In this document: piece after piece, positions 16,629-25,461 of the stretch
Position numbering within the stretch: the stretch's first letter is position 1
Layout of the letters: each line of letters opens with the position of its first letter
NCBI GenBank assembly: GCA_964350445.1
Contig: CAYGKA010000004.1
Span: 1-64,000 of the forward strand
Reading direction: 5' to 3'
DNA length: 64,000 bases
From: Hwanghaeella sp964350445
GTDB taxonomy: Bacteria > Pseudomonadota > Alphaproteobacteria > UBA8366 > Aestuariispiraceae
Translations under genes and position numbers: made by a program
The notes under the pieces: model-generated
What the model saw: the letters and a program-made list of their open reading frames with translations, nothing else
What the model was told of the DNA's origin: nothing
The model's database searches: none

Positions 16629-17729
16629 ATGGGATTCAATTGCGGGATCGTCGGACTGCCGAATGTCGGCAAGTCGACCCTGTTCAACGCGTTGACGGCC
16701 ACGCAAGCGGCTGAATCGGCAAACTACCCGTTCTGCACGATCGAGCCGAATGTGGGCCGCGTCTCGGTACCGGACCCGCGTCTGGAAACGCTGGCGAAAT
16801 TGGCCAAGTCCGCGAAAATCATCCCGACCCAGCTTGAATTCGTCGACATCGCCGGGTTGGTGAAGGGCGCATCCAAAGGGGAAGGCCTGGGCAACCAGTT
16901 CCTTGGCAACATCCGCAGCGTCCACGCCATCGTCCACGTGCTGCGCTGCTTCGACAGCGACGACATCACCCATGTGGAAGGGTCCGTCGAACCGGTCCGA
17001 GACGCGGAAACGGTCGAGACCGAGCTGATGCTGGCCGACATGGAGGCCATGGAAAAGCGCCTGAGCGACCGCGAGAAACGCGCCAAGGGCGGCGACAAGC
17101 TGGCGAAGGCGGAAGTCGAGGTGACCATGGCGGTGCTCGACGTGCTGCGCGCCGGCAAACCGGCCCGCCTTGCGGAGATTTCGAAGGAACAGGGCCCCGT
17201 CTACCGAAGCTTCCAGCTGTTGACCGCGAAACCCGTCCTGTACGTCTGCAACGTCAGCGAGGACGAAGCCGCGACGGGCAATCAGTATACCGAGAAGGTC
17301 GCCGCCAAGGCCGCCGCCGAAGGGGCGCAGGCCGTGATTATTTCTGCCGCGATCGAAGCGGAAATCGCCCAGTTGAGTTCGCCGGAGGAAAAGGCTGAGT
17401 TTCTGGAAAGCATCGGGTTGGAGGAGACGGGCCTCGCGCAGGTCATCCGGGCCGGTTACGAGCTGCTGGAACAGATCACCTTCTTCACGATCGGCCCGAA
17501 GGAAGCCCGCGCCTGGACCGTCAAAGCCGGTTCGGCCGCACCCCAGGCCGCCGGCGAAATCCATACGGACTTCGAGCGGGGGTTCATCGCTGCCGAGACA
17601 TTCGCATATGAAGACTACGTCGCGAATGGCGGCGAATCCGGTGCGAAGGAAGCGGGTAAGATGCGCCTGGAAGGGCGGGACTATATCGCCAAGGACGGCG
17701 ATATCTTCAATTTCCGCTTCAACGTGTAG
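16629..17729 (+). CDS. ychF: redox-regulated ATPase YchF (OLA1 family)
   Basis: 366 residues. Obg-like P-loop protein of the TRAFAC class that prefers ATP and associates with ribosomes. The G1 motif GLPNVGKSTLFNALT is at residues 8-22, with the G3-like VDIAGLVKGASKGEG. The C-terminal TGS domain contains ITFFTIGPKEARAWTV and ends DGDIFNFRFNV, a typical YchF terminus. Last gene of the prs-rplY-pth-ychF block. The 264-bp gap that follows has only a weak hairpin near 17850 followed by T5. Confidence 0.97.
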   Translation: MGFNCGIVGLPNVGKSTLFNALTATQAAESANYPFCTIEPNVGRVSVPDPRLETLAKLAKSAKIIPTQLEFVDIAGLVKGASKGEGLGNQFLGNIRSVHAIVHVLRCFDSDDITHVEGSVEPVRDAETVETELMLADMEAMEKRLSDREKRAKGGDKLAKAEVEVTMAVLDVLRAGKPARLAEISKEQGPVYRSFQLLTAKPVLYVCNVSEDEAATGNQYTEKVAAKAAAEGAQAVIISAAIEAEIAQLSSPEEKAEFLESIGLEETGLAQVIRAGYELLEQITFFTIGPKEARAWTVKAGSAAPQAAGEIHTDFERGFIAAETFAYEDYVANGGESGAKEAGKMRLEGRDYIAKDGDIFNFRFNV

Positions 17730-17993
17730 TCCGCCCAGGTCGAAACACCGACGTCAGTGCAATAGAGTTTGCGGGCGATCAACGCAGTTGCGCCGGCACC
17801 TGCGTGTGCCTTCCTGAGCCTCGCTGCGCTCATTCAAGCACCACAGCGTTGGCCGCGAATCGCGTTAAGGCTTTTTCCGTCAAATCATACCGTGACCGTC
17901 ATCGAACTTGTTACCTTGCGGCGACTGGACTCAGGCACGGTTGCGGATAGGCTGTCAGCCAAACAATAACAGGAAATTGGAGGTGCCACAGAT

Positions 17994-18656
17994 ATGGGCG
18001 AAACCATTACGCTTACGGCCTCGGACGGCCACAAATTCGAGGCCTATCGCACGGAGCCCAATGGCGTGTCGCTCGGCGGAATCGTGGTGATTCAGGAAAT
18101 TTTCGGCGTCAACGAGCATATCCGGTCGGTTTGCGACAGGTTCGCCGAGATGGGGTTCACCTGTGTGGCACCGGCCCTGTTCGATCGCGTGGACCGCGGC
18201 GTAGAGCTTGGCTATTCAGCGGACGATGTGGCCAAGGGCCGCGAAATTCGCGGGGCTTGCGCGGACGAACCGGCGCTGCTCGACGTGCAGGCCGCTATCG
18301 ATGAACTGCCTGCGGGCAGCAAGGGCATCGTTGGGTATTGCTGGGGCGGCTACATATCCTGGATCGCCGCCACGAATTTGGACGGTCTGGCGGCAGGGGT
18401 TTGTTACTATGGCGGGGGTATCCACAACAAAGCCGCCGACAAACCGAAATGCCCCGTCATGCTGCACTTCGGCGACAGGGACGCGCATATCACGCCGGAC
18501 CACGTCCAGGCTGTGCGCGACAATCACCCCGACCTGCCGGTGATGATGTATGACGCGGATCATGGCTTCAATTGCGACATGCGTGGGTCGTACGACAAGG
18601 CGGCGGCTTCCCTGGCGCTCGACCGTACCGTCGCTTTCTTCAAGCAAAACTTCTGA
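17994..18656 (+). CDS. dienelactone hydrolase family protein
   Basis: 220 residues. Alpha/beta hydrolase of the DLH family: the Cys nucleophile lies in GYCWGGY, with the acid and His in the C-terminal part (HFGDRDAHI and YDADHGFNCD). In this family the reaction is hydrolysis of dienelactone or related esters; the natural substrate here is unknown. A strong GGAGG precedes ATG 17994. The VOC gene starts five bases after its stop, suggesting one small operon. Confidence 0.88.
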   Translation: MGETITLTASDGHKFEAYRTEPNGVSLGGIVVIQEIFGVNEHIRSVCDRFAEMGFTCVAPALFDRVDRGVELGYSADDVAKGREIRGACADEPALLDVQAAIDELPAGSKGIVGYCWGGYISWIAATNLDGLAAGVCYYGGGIHNKAADKPKCPVMLHFGDRDAHITPDHVQAVRDNHPDLPVMMYDADHGFNCDMRGSYDKAAASLALDRTVAFFKQNF

Positions 18657-18661
18657 TCCCT

Positions 18662-19606
18662 ATGTCGCAAAGTCCACCGCGCCCCGGCAGGGGTATCGAC
18701 CATCTCGTGCTCTGCGTTCGCGATCTCGACGCGACGGCGCAAGTCTATGAGCGGCTGGGATTTACGCTGACGCCCAGGGCCAGCCATGCGTGGGGCACCG
18801 ACAACCGGTTGGTCCAGGTCGAGGGGAGCTTTCTGGAAATTATTGAAGTCGCCCATCCGGAAAAACTACTGCCGGATCAGGACGGGCACTTCAATTTCGG
18901 GCGCTTCATCCATGGCTATCTGCAGGACCGGGAAGGCTTCGGCATGCTGGTCTTCGAAACCAGTGACGCGGAAGCCGACCGGATTGAGTTCGAGGCTTCC
19001 GGACTTTCGGCCTTCGAACGGTTCGACTTCGAACGCAAGGCGACGCTACCGGATGGGAACCAGGTAACGGTCGGATTCTCGCTGGCATTCGTTCACCGCC
19101 CCGAATGTCCCGATGCGGCCTTTTTCGTCTGCCAGCAACATGCACCGGAGTATTTTTGGAAACCGCACTTCCAAAATCATCGGAATGGGGCTCGCGCCAT
19201 TGGTGAGGTGATCATGGTCGCCGACAGTCCCGGCGATCTGCGGTTCCTTTTCGAAGGATTGCAGCGGCCCGGAAGCGTGGAACTGGAAGACGGCATCCTT
19301 CGGGCGGAGACGGCGCGTGGGTGGCTGACCGCAATGACTCCCAGCGCTTATGAGGATTGGTTCGGCGCTTCCGCATCCGTCGGCGCCAATGCTCCGGCGG
19401 GGCCGCATTTGACTGCCTTCCGTGTCTTGGTGGACGACCTTTCAGACGCTGAGAAAATCTTGGCGGAGGCCGGCGTGGCCGCGCATTGGGGCAAAGCCGG
19501 CCTGGTCGTACCGGCGTCTGACCTTTTCGGCGTTACCCTGGCCTTCGTTCAAGGGGTTGAACGAGCGACAGAGGCCGGCCCGATCCTAGCCCTGCCCGCC
19601 GCCTAG
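18662..19606 (+). CDS. VOC/glyoxalase-like domain protein
   Basis: 314 residues. Two vicinal-oxygen-chelate modules: the N-terminal one opens IDHLVLCVRDLDATAQVYERLGFTL and the second begins around GEVIMVADSPGDL. It resembles the glyoxalase-like domain family PF13468, mostly uncharacterised metal-dependent enzymes. It follows the dienelactone hydrolase closely, so aromatic or lactone catabolism is a reasonable but unproven context. Its 3' end overlaps the convergent PaiB-like gene by 21 bp. Confidence 0.75.
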   Translation: MSQSPPRPGRGIDHLVLCVRDLDATAQVYERLGFTLTPRASHAWGTDNRLVQVEGSFLEIIEVAHPEKLLPDQDGHFNFGRFIHGYLQDREGFGMLVFETSDAEADRIEFEASGLSAFERFDFERKATLPDGNQVTVGFSLAFVHRPECPDAAFFVCQQHAPEYFWKPHFQNHRNGARAIGEVIMVADSPGDLRFLFEGLQRPGSVELEDGILRAETARGWLTAMTPSAYEDWFGASASVGANAPAGPHLTAFRVLVDDLSDAEKILAEAGVAAHWGKAGLVVPASDLFGVTLAFVQGVERATEAGPILALPAA

Positions 19607-20227
19607 GGCATATTTCTCCACCAGTTCCGCCACGTCTGACTGCCCTTGGGCATGGAGACCGTCCGCCACGCCGCGCCGGTCCCCTTCAGGGCGGTTCTGC
19701 GACATTTTCCATTTTCCTTCCAACCGTGTCAGCGTCACCTCGACGACCGTGATCCCCTTCATCAGACGGTCGATGAAATCGTCTGGCGCGTCCGTCACTT
19801 TCCAGGGGGCTTGAAACCCGGCTTCGAAATGGTCCGTCAAAGCCGACAGGTGCCGTTTGGCGGCAACAGCGTCGTCGATGACCCTGCCCACCCCATAGGC
19901 GTGGACGGCGGCATAGTTCAGAGTGGGAACGACCTTGCCGGTCTCCGCCTTGCTCGGATACCAACTGGGCGTGACATAAGCTTGGGGGCCTTGAAAGACG
20001 AGCAGGATCTCCGCTCCCCCGGCGATCAACGCCTGCTGCGGATTCGGTTTGGCGAAATGGCAGCGGATGCTGCCGTGCGGGCCAAGTTCACGGTCGACTT
20101 CCACCGGAACATGGCTTGCGATCATGCCGTCGGGACCTGCGCATATCACCGTCGCAACCCCCAACGAGGACATCATGCCGAACAGGATATCCGTATCTGT
20201 TTCCGCGAATGCTTGCGGGACATACAT
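19586..20227 (-). CDS. FMN-binding negative transcriptional regulator, PaiB family
   Basis: 213 residues. The N-terminus MYVPQAFAETD and the segments ASHVPVEVD, GPQAYVTPSWYPSK and VPTLNYAAVHAYG define the PaiB family, a split-barrel flavin-binding fold. Bacillus PaiB represses sporulation and protease genes, but many proteobacterial members may be flavin-dependent enzymes. ATG 20227 has GGAGG at good spacing; upstream codons are not homologous. Monocistronic. Confidence 0.88.
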   Translation of the reverse strand: MYVPQAFAETDTDILFGMMSSLGVATVICAGPDGMIASHVPVEVDRELGPHGSIRCHFAKPNPQQALIAGGAEILLVFQGPQAYVTPSWYPSKAETGKVVPTLNYAAVHAYGVGRVIDDAVAAKRHLSALTDHFEAGFQAPWKVTDAPDDFIDRLMKGITVVEVTLTRLEGKWKMSQNRPEGDRRGVADGLHAQGQSDVAELVEKYALGGGQG

Positions 20228-20583
20228 GGGGCGACCTCCAAAAAAATCCTGATGGTTTTCTTCTGTGACATAGGCTTTTGCACCGACAACACCCGTCGTA
20301 AAAGCGCCGATTGCCATGTCATAATTTCAACCAGCGTTGACGGCGTGACTGAGAATATTATGGACTTCTCAATTCTTCTTATTTGACAACCGGTTACGCC
20401 TGGTTGGCAAAAATGCTTCGACGGGTATCCAGATAGGCTTTCCTCCCGGATTCCTTGGTGGCAGAGAGGTTTCCCGTTATTCTCTGCCATCCTTGGCAAG
20501 GCGGCGCCTGAGGAAAATCGATAAGCGTTTAGTGCGAATTTATTGCAACCGAGGTTCGGGAACCTGCGTTTCCAGTAGTAATC
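20228..20583. other. 356-bp intergenic region with an 11-bp hairpin
   Basis: Divergent spacer between the PaiB-like gene and a small membrane protein gene, noticeably more AT-rich than its surroundings. The main structure is an inverted repeat at 20457-20491: 11-bp arms with one G-T pair (core GGCAGAGA/TCTCTGCC) around a 13-base loop. No T-run follows, so an operator or leader structure is likelier than a terminator. A TTGACA lies at 20383-20388 without a good -10 partner. No RNA gene recognised. Confidence 0.5.
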
Positions 20584-20991
20584 ATGACTTCACCTTATCT
20601 ACAGCGGCCTAAACGGTCTTTCGACCAAGCGCTCATCGATACAGGGCGTGATCCTCATGAATTGGGGATGGGCGAACCGCCGGTCGGGCTGGGCGGCGTG
20701 CGGCGGCATTTCCACAGCACAGGCGCCCTTTCTCGAAACCGGGTTGCCGTCGCCTTTGCCGTCGGGCTGGCAGTGCTCGCAGGCACGACCTTCATCGCAC
20801 TACGATCAGAGTTCGAGGAGCCGATCGCCAGCAATGAACCGGAAATGACCCCGGAGGAACTGAACGATATCGCTCCCGCCGCGGGCCCTTCCGGCGGAAC
20901 CGATCCCAGCCAGCCGGCTGTAAATATCGAAGGCTGGGGCACGGCCCCGGGCCTGGAGACCTCCCCCGCGGGCAGCGCCACCGGCGACTGA
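20584..20991 (+). CDS. small single-pass membrane protein, unknown
   Basis: 135 residues. A basic cytoplasmic N-terminus (~50 residues), one hydrophobic segment (VAVAFAVGLAVLAGTTFIAL, about residues 54-73), then an acidic Pro/Gly/Ala-rich tail that looks disordered. Type II membrane topology is likely. No family recognised. It precedes the pseudouridine genes by 78 bp on the same strand, but nothing in it suggests a role there. Confidence 0.6.
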   Translation: MTSPYLQRPKRSFDQALIDTGRDPHELGMGEPPVGLGGVRRHFHSTGALSRNRVAVAFAVGLAVLAGTTFIALRSEFEEPIASNEPEMTPEELNDIAPAAGPSGGTDPSQPAVNIEGWGTAPGLETSPAGSATGD

Positions 20992-21069
20992 CAGGACGGG
21001 TTCCGCCCGCTGTTTTCCGCACCGTCGGCCCCGCTTGCCATTTCTTCATCCACGTGCATCGCTTTCCGC

Positions 21070-21915
21070 ATGATTTCAGATACGTCGATAGCCTGCTTCG
21101 GGGCCGCACACTGGGACTATGTCGGTCAATCCCGCCCCGGACATAACGGACCGGATCGGCCGGGATCCGTGCGGGTTGGTCCCGGCGGTGTCGCCGCGAA
21201 TGTCTCAATCGGATTGGCCGCACAGGGATTGCGCCCCGACCTCTTCACGGTTGTCGGTCGGGATCGGGACGGCGAGAGCCTGCTGGCGGCTTTGCGCGCG
21301 GCGGGTGTCGGGACGGGTCACTGCCTTGTTTCAGATACATTCCCGACAGGACGATACGTTGCGGTGGAAGACGAGGCTGGTGAACTGATTTCAGCCGTCG
21401 CCGATTGCCGAGCGATTGAAGCGCTGACAGCGGGTGCATTCCATAGCAAAATCGCAGATCCGGCCCGTTTCTGGTTCGTCGACGCCAACTTGCCGCCGGC
21501 CGTCATCGAAGACTTGGAGGCGGTCGACGCAAGACCGCCCTTGGCCGCCAATCCTGTTTCCCCGGCCAGGGCCCATCGCCTCCGGGCGGTGCTGCCCCGC
21601 ATCGACATTTTGTATTGCAATCGGGCGGAGGCGGAAGCTCTGTGCGATCGGCATTTCCGGACCACGGCCGAAGCCGCGCACGCCCTTTGCGATCTGGGCA
21701 CCCGCCGGGCGGTGGTGACGGAGGGTCCCCGTACAGTTTGCGATGCCTCCGCCGTCGGCATATTTTCCGCAGAACCCGACCTGTCGGGCTTCGCATCCGC
21801 TACGGGCGCCGGCGACGCCTTCCTGGCGCGGCACCTGGCCGCCGTCGTCACCAGGGCTGCCCCGCCCGACGCATTGCGCGCCGCACTGTGCCCGAATGGA
21901 AAGGAACAGACTTGA
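21070..21915 (+). CDS. psuK: PfkB-family kinase, probable pseudouridine kinase
   Basis: 281 residues. Ribokinase/PfkB fold: GPGGVAANVSIGLAAQGL near the N-terminus and the C-terminal PfkB signature SATGAGDAFLARHLAA with the catalytic Asp. PfkB members phosphorylate many nucleosides and sugars; the overlapping psuG downstream points to pseudouridine, giving pseudouridine 5'-phosphate. Its TGA stop overlaps the psuG TTG start (TTGA). Confidence 0.88.
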   Translation: MISDTSIACFGAAHWDYVGQSRPGHNGPDRPGSVRVGPGGVAANVSIGLAAQGLRPDLFTVVGRDRDGESLLAALRAAGVGTGHCLVSDTFPTGRYVAVEDEAGELISAVADCRAIEALTAGAFHSKIADPARFWFVDANLPPAVIEDLEAVDARPPLAANPVSPARAHRLRAVLPRIDILYCNRAEAEALCDRHFRTTAEAAHALCDLGTRRAVVTEGPRTVCDASAVGIFSAEPDLSGFASATGAGDAFLARHLAAVVTRAAPPDALRAALCPNGKEQT

Positions 21916-22826
21916 TACCGTTGACCAAGAGTGCGGAAGTTCAGGCCGCCCAAGCAGGAAACATCCCTGTCGTGGCCTTGGAAAGCACCATCATCACACA
22001 TGGGCTGCCTTGGCCGAAGAACTTGGAGACGGCGCTGCTGGTGGAAGAAACGGTCCGCGCCGCCGGCGCCGTTCCGGCCACCATCGCGGTAATCGGCGGG
22101 ATCATCCATGCCGGACTGGAAAAGCCCTTGCTTGAACAACTGGCCCAGGCTCGCGGCATGACAAAGCTGTCGCGGGCCGACCTGGCGCCCGTGATGGCCG
22201 CGGGGGCTGACGGCTCCACCACCGTGGCGGCGACGATGATTTGCGCCCATTTGGCGGGGATCGACTGTTTTGCCACCGGGGGCATCGGCGGCGTCCATCG
22301 CGGCGCGGAGACGAGCTTCGATATTTCCGCGGATCTGGACGAGTTGTCGAAAACGCCGGTAACCGTGGTTTGCGCCGGCGCGAAGGCAATCCTGGATATC
22401 CCAAAAACGTTGGAAGCGCTCGAAACGCGCGGAGTTCCGGTTATCGGCTGGCGTACCGACGATTTCCCTGCATTCTGGTCGGCGTCCAGCGGATTGCCCG
22501 TTCCGCTGCGCGCGGACGACGCGGCAACGATTGCTCGATCCCATCGGTTGCGCGCTGCGCTCGGCCTCGCCGGCGGTCAACTGGTGGTGAACCCGATCCC
22601 ACTGCAGCACGAGATCCCGTCCGCCGAAATTTCTCCAGCCATCGAGCAGGCAATCGCCGAGGCGGCGGACAAGGGCATTTCGGGAAAAGACGTCACCCCC
22701 TTCCTGCTGGCGCGGGTATTGGAAGCGACACAGGGCCGAAGCTTGGACTCGAATATCGCCCTGGTGCGAAACAATGCCCGTCTGGCCGCCGAAATTGCGA
22801 TGGCAATGCTCGACCGAACACCATAG
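21912..22826 (+). CDS. psuG: pseudouridine-5'-phosphate glycosidase
   Basis: 304 residues, matching PsuG. It cleaves the C-C glycosidic bond of pseudouridine 5'-phosphate to uracil and ribose 5-phosphate. Motifs: VVALESTIITHGLPWPKNL, TIAVIGGIIHAGL, GADGSTTVAATM, FATGGIGGVHRGAE, VCAGAKAILDI and DVTPFLLARV. The start is the TTG at 21912, which overlaps the psuK stop, has AAGGA upstream, and sits where family similarity begins; no ATG or GTG fits as well. Catalytic Lys and Mn site residues appear intact. Confidence 0.95.
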   Translation: MIPLTKSAEVQAAQAGNIPVVALESTIITHGLPWPKNLETALLVEETVRAAGAVPATIAVIGGIIHAGLEKPLLEQLAQARGMTKLSRADLAPVMAAGADGSTTVAATMICAHLAGIDCFATGGIGGVHRGAETSFDISADLDELSKTPVTVVCAGAKAILDIPKTLEALETRGVPVIGWRTDDFPAFWSASSGLPVPLRADDAATIARSHRLRAALGLAGGQLVVNPIPLQHEIPSAEISPAIEQAIAEAADKGISGKDVTPFLLARVLEATQGRSLDSNIALVRNNARLAAEIAMAMLDRTP

Positions 22827-22900
22827 GAACGTCGCGCACGAATGTTGCTCCGATGCGGGGCATTGGCTAATGTCCGCTGCGCTAGTTCTTTAGCGGCGCG

Positions 22901-22929
22901 ACGACATTTTAGCCGATTGCGCGTATACT
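22901..22929 (+). promoter_or_regulatory. probable icd promoter
   Basis: ACGACA, 17 bp, TATACT: a near-consensus -10 with a four-of-six -35, ending 85 bp before the icd ATG. It lies in the only sizeable gap (188 bp) upstream of icd. Confidence 0.5.
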
Positions 22930-23014
22930 TTGTCAGTTGGTTGGACAAGGTTGGCAATCCGGAGCAACCGCGCCGATCACATCCGGCAGGAAGGCCAGAG
23001 GGAGAAGTTCGAAC

Positions 23015-24238
23015 ATGTCGAAAATCAAGGTGAAAAATCCGATCGTCGAGCTCGACGGCGACGAGATGACCCGGATTATCTGGGAATTCATTAAAGAGAA
23101 GCTCGTATTGCCGTATCTGGACGTGGATTTGAAATACTACGACCTCGGCATCCAAAAGCGCGACGAGACCGACGATCAAATCACCATCGACGCGGCGAAT
23201 GCGATCAAGCAGTACGGCGTCGGCGTAAAATGCGCGACGATCACTCCTGACGAAGACCGCGTAAAGGAATTCGGCCTGAAGAAAATGTGGCGGTCGCCGA
23301 ACGGCACTATCCGCAACATTCTGGACGGCACTGTCTTTCGTGAGCCCATCGTCTGTCAGAACGTTCCGCGCCTGATCCCAAGCTGGACCAGCCCCATCGT
23401 CGTCGCGCGCCACGCCTTCGGCGACCAGTATAAAGCGACGGATTTCCTGGTGCCGGAAGCCGGCATGCTGCACATCACCTTCACGCCGGACGATCCCGAA
23501 GGCGAGAACATTCGCCACCAGGTTTTCCATTTCGAAGGCCCTGGGATCGCGATGGGCATGTACAACCTGGATGACTCGATCCGCGGTTTCGCCCGTGCCT
23601 GCATGACCTACGGCCTGATGCGGAAGTATCCGACCTACCTGTCCACCAAGAACACCATCCTCAAAGCCTATGACGGGCGCTTCAAGGATCTCTTCCAGGA
23701 AGTCTACGAGGCCGAGTTCGAAGACCAGTTCAAGGCCGCCGGGATCTGGTACGAACACCGCCTGATCGACGACATGGTGGCCTTTGCCTTGAAGAACAGC
23801 GGCGATTTCTTGTGGGCGGCCAAGAACTACGACGGCGACGTCCAATCCGACTCCGTCGCGCAAGGCTTCGGCTCACTGGGTTTGATGACGTCCGTTCTGA
23901 TGACGCCGGATGGCAAGACGGTTGAGGCGGAAGCCGCCCACGGTACCGTCACCCGTCACTTCCGGCAGCACCAGCAGGGCAAGGAAACCTCGACGAACCC
24001 GATCGCATCCATCTTCGCTTGGACGCGCGGCATCGGTTACCGCGGCAAGTTCGACGAAACGCCCGAAGTCGAGCGCTTCGCGGGTACGATCGAGAAAGTC
24101 TGTGTCGACACGGTCGAGAGCGGCCACATGACGAAGGACCTGGCCTTGTTGATCGGGGAAAGCCAGCCCTGGCTGACGACCACCCAATTCCTGGAAAAAC
24201 TGGACGAAAACCTGAAAAAGACGATGGAAACCTGGTAG
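23015..24238 (+). CDS. icd: NADP-dependent isocitrate dehydrogenase
   Basis: 407 residues, the homodimeric eukaryote-like IDH subfamily usual in alphaproteobacteria rather than the E. coli type. TCA cycle: isocitrate to 2-oxoglutarate with NADPH. Signatures: PIVELDGDEMTRIIW at the N-terminus, KMWRSPNGTIRNILDGTVFREPI (substrate site), MAYGLMRKYP-like region read here as MTYGLMRKYPTYLSTKNT, and IDDMVAFALK plus EAAHGTVTRHFR at the cofactor end. ATG 23015 has GGAGAAG upstream. It is flanked by its own promoter and a strong terminator, so it is monocistronic. Confidence 0.97.
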   Translation: MSKIKVKNPIVELDGDEMTRIIWEFIKEKLVLPYLDVDLKYYDLGIQKRDETDDQITIDAANAIKQYGVGVKCATITPDEDRVKEFGLKKMWRSPNGTIRNILDGTVFREPIVCQNVPRLIPSWTSPIVVARHAFGDQYKATDFLVPEAGMLHITFTPDDPEGENIRHQVFHFEGPGIAMGMYNLDDSIRGFARACMTYGLMRKYPTYLSTKNTILKAYDGRFKDLFQEVYEAEFEDQFKAAGIWYEHRLIDDMVAFALKNSGDFLWAAKNYDGDVQSDSVAQGFGSLGLMTSVLMTPDGKTVEAEAAHGTVTRHFRQHQQGKETSTNPIASIFAWTRGIGYRGKFDETPEVERFAGTIEKVCVDTVESGHMTKDLALLIGESQPWLTTTQFLEKLDENLKKTMETW

Positions 24239-24280
24239 GCCCAGGTATTCCGGCCGCGGCCGGTTCCATTCTTGACACGA

Positions 24281-24316
24281 AAAGCTCTGCCGGCCTGAAC
24301 CGGCAGGGCTTTTTTC
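24281..24316 (+). terminator. rho-independent terminator of icd
   Basis: AAAGCTCTGCCGG, a six-base loop, CCGGCAGGGC, then TTTTTT. Ten or more base pairs with one G-U, beginning 43 bp after the icd stop. Confidence 0.9.
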
Positions 24317-24401
24317 TGTGCGATACCTGTTGTTGACCGGTGCCGGGCCGATAGAGCCGGACCGATCGTGCGGCAAGCTGCGAAGCACCCTGTGGACGGT
24401 C

Positions 24402-24440
24402 TGAAAAAGAAAAGCCCTGCCAGACGGTACCGGCAGGGCC
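24402..24440 (-). terminator. rho-independent terminator of the VPLPA-CTERM gene
   Basis: Read on the minus strand: GCCCTGCCGG, an eight-base loop, GGCAGGGC, then TTTTCTTTTTC, 40 bp after the stop at 24481. Its arm sequence is almost the same as the icd terminator 100 bp away. Confidence 0.85.
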
Positions 24441-24480
24441 TCAATAAGCAGAATATTGAGAATTCTTAAAACTCTGTACC

Positions 24481-25461
24481 CTAGGTGCGACGGCGCCGCG
24501 CCAATACGCCCAAACCGATGATGGCGGAGAGCATAAGCGGAAGAGCGGCCGGCACGGGCACCGTCGTCACCGGTGTGCCATTCAGCGCAAGTTTCCAAAC
24601 CATCGTCTGATCATCATTGCCGTAGAATTCTTTGACGATCTTTTCGCAACTGTAGGAACTGCCCGTGCAGGAATACGCGATCTCGTCTTCCATATCGATC
24701 AGCTTCTTTTTCGGCTTTTTCCAACGGTAATGGTGACCGCCATAGCTGATGATCTCCCATTCCTGCGGAATATCGCCGGGATACATGCCTTCATTGCCGT
24801 CGAACGTATCGCCCCACAGGAACATCTGAATGCCGCCCAAGTCGGTTTCCAGAGCGCCGTTGACGACCGAAAAGAGGAGTTGATCGTCAAAGGTGACGAA
24901 ATCGGTCAGCGTCGCCGCCAAGCCACCGTTGATGTATCGATCGATCTTGAACTTCAATTGTCCGGAGACGCTGTTCGTCACGATTGCCCCGCCGCCATCG
25001 ATCGGCGTCAGCAACTGCTCGCCGATTGTCAGCACCGAATCCGGGCTTTCCAGCAGCGTCACGTCATAACGGTATTGATTGCCGGACCAGGACGTATAGC
25101 CCGATGAATGGACCAATGTGTCCACCGCGAAGGGGCTGACGAAAGTCGCCGTATCGCCCGCACTGAACTGGTTGTCCCCTTGGGTGTCCCACTCGTAACT
25201 GATCGGAACGTCATTGACCTCGGTCTGGTTGGTGTCCTCGTTGTAGATGGACCCCAAACGCTTGAAATCACCGCCGCCGCCATATTGTGAGTCACCGGTG
25301 TATATGCGGGAAAAGTTCAAGCCGCCGATCGTCAAGTCGCTGAAAATCACCCCCTGGTGTTCAACGACCGCAGCGGATGCGCCCGACAGCGGCGCCACAA
25401 GCGCTACCGCAGCAACACCAGCGGCTAGGATAGCGCCGCGAAATGATTGAATCCCCATCAT
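24481..25461 (-). CDS. secreted protein with VPLPA-CTERM/PEP-CTERM-type sorting signal
   Basis: 326 residues. Signal peptide at the N-terminus (GAILAAGVAAVALVAPLSGASA), a long soluble domain without a recognised family, and a C-terminal tripartite signal: a VPVPAALPL motif, a hydrophobic helix (MLSAIIGLGVLA) and an RRRR cluster. Such tails are recognised by exosortase/EpsH-type enzymes and the proteins are exported to the surface or matrix. No exosortase lies in this window. Start ATG 25461 (of two adjacent ATGs) has GGAGGGG six bases upstream. It has its own terminator. Confidence 0.82.
   Translation of the reverse strand: MMGIQSFRGAILAAGVAAVALVAPLSGASAAVVEHQGVIFSDLTIGGLNFSRIYTGDSQYGGGGDFKRLGSIYNEDTNQTEVNDVPISYEWDTQGDNQFSAGDTATFVSPFAVDTLVHSSGYTSWSGNQYRYDVTLLESPDSVLTIGEQLLTPIDGGGAIVTNSVSGQLKFKIDRYINGGLAATLTDFVTFDDQLLFSVVNGALETDLGGIQMFLWGDTFDGNEGMYPGDIPQEWEIISYGGHHYRWKKPKKKLIDMEDEIAYSCTGSSYSCEKIVKEFYGNDDQTMVWKLALNGTPVTTVPVPAALPLMLSAIIGLGVLARRRRT

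Noticed and set aside
17851..17876. GC hairpin followed by T5 after ychF
   Set aside because: The stem is broken by a five-base bulge and only three to four pairs on each side; too weak to call a terminator.
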